The notes beneath the pieces were generated by a model. The model was not told where the DNA came from and did no database searches. It saw only the letters and a program-made list of their open reading frames with translations. Below, piece after piece: positions 63,860 to 64,000 of a DNA stretch of 64,000 nt; position 1 is the first letter of the stretch; every line of letters starts with the position of its first letter. This DNA is from Arthrobacter sp. B1805 (GTDB taxonomy: Bacteria; Actinomycetota; Actinomycetes; Actinomycetales; Micrococcaceae), in the NCBI RefSeq assembly GCF_002929745.1, contig NZ_PJIQ01000009.1, positions 81,332 through 145,331 of the forward strand, read 5' to 3'. A program made the position numbers and the translations under genes.

Positions 63860-64000
63860 ATAACGACGAGGGAAAACAAGCCGGAGAGGCGCGGAAGCGC
63901 CGGGTTTGCAAGTAATCGGACGTTCCTGTTGTTTGAGAACTCAATAGTGTGCCAAGTTTGTTGATACCGATTGTTTTTTGATTGGTTGAATTTGCTGGTT
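63860..64000 (+). promoter_or_regulatory. rRNA operon leader with boxA-like antitermination element
   Basis: TGTTGTTTGAGAACTCAAT at 63928-63946 is the sequence typical before 16S rRNA in Micrococcaceae and other actinobacteria, containing a boxA-like element. A GGCGC-GGAA-GCGCC hairpin lies at 63888-63901. The 16S gene itself should begin beyond 64000. Between 63554 and 64000 no protein gene is seen. Confidence 0.75.

Overview
The window is chromosomal DNA of a high-GC Gram-positive actinobacterium. The proteins, the gene order (ftsK-pgsA-cinA-clgR-DUF3046-recA-recX-miaB-miaA-dapF-hflX-lexA, infC-rpmI-rplT, pheST-argCJBDFRGH, mpg-tyrS) and the leader before the rRNA operon at the right edge suggest Micrococcaceae, most likely Arthrobacter or a close relative. 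The genus is an inference. I see no prophage, insertion sequence, plasmid module, CRISPR array, tRNA gene or defence island. This is mostly conserved core chromosome.

Layout. 1-2558: end of a molybdenum cofactor cluster (moeA partial, moaC, mog, moaE). 2575-7757: dapB and a small membrane protein, a convergent acyltransferase-like membrane protein, dapA and RNase J. 7863-12384: ftsK, pgsA, cinA/pncC and a ClgR-type regulator, closed by a bidirectional terminator against a MarR regulator. 13209-19313: DUF3046, recA, recX, miaB, miaA, dapF. 19339-25464: an RsmC-like methyltransferase, hflX, a DinG-type helicase, and lexA divergent from a LysM-type membrane protein. 25569-31209: histidine genes hisC, hisB, hisH and priA with a 52-residue membrane protein between hisH and priA, then an SseB-like protein and an MFS transporter. 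31210-31450: a short tandem repeat. 31451-35211: DUF1844, infC-rpmI-rplT and a SpoU methyltransferase. 35185-40474: accessory genes (MFS efflux, a decayed carboxylate-amine ligase, a small acidic protein, a Nudix hydrolase, an Rv2578c-like radical SAM protein, pcp, a putative zincin). 40675-44297: pheS-pheT. 44374-45339: quinone oxidoreductase. 45446-54285: the complete arginine operon argCJBDFR plus argGH. 54475-59337: an ABC exporter and an alkylation-repair group (ogt, ada-alkA, mpg). 59334-63553: apt, a HelD-type helicase and tyrS. 63554-64000: tyrS terminator and the promoter/leader of an rRNA operon whose 16S gene starts past the window.

How the genes work together. The strongest theme is DNA damage response: recA carries an SOS box plus a RecA-NDp/PafBC-type promoter, lexA and the LysM gene share an intergenic region with two SOS boxes, and the radical SAM gene has a weaker LexA-like box over its probable -10. 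Repair enzymes (RecX, DinG, Ada-AlkA, Ogt, MPG, Nudix) are spread through the window. A second theme is that at least fourteen genes lack a Shine-Dalgarno sequence and instead have a TANNNT -10 hexamer ending 6-7 nt before the start codon, the signature of leaderless transcription. A third is the translation operon infC-rpmI-rplT, with an ATT start codon, a leader hairpin and a long Ala/Pro/Lys-rich tail on IF3. I found no clearly new multi-gene system. The most unusual items are the SOS promoter set, the tandem GNRA-hairpin repeats, the IF3 and RecX extensions, and the decaying ligase gene.
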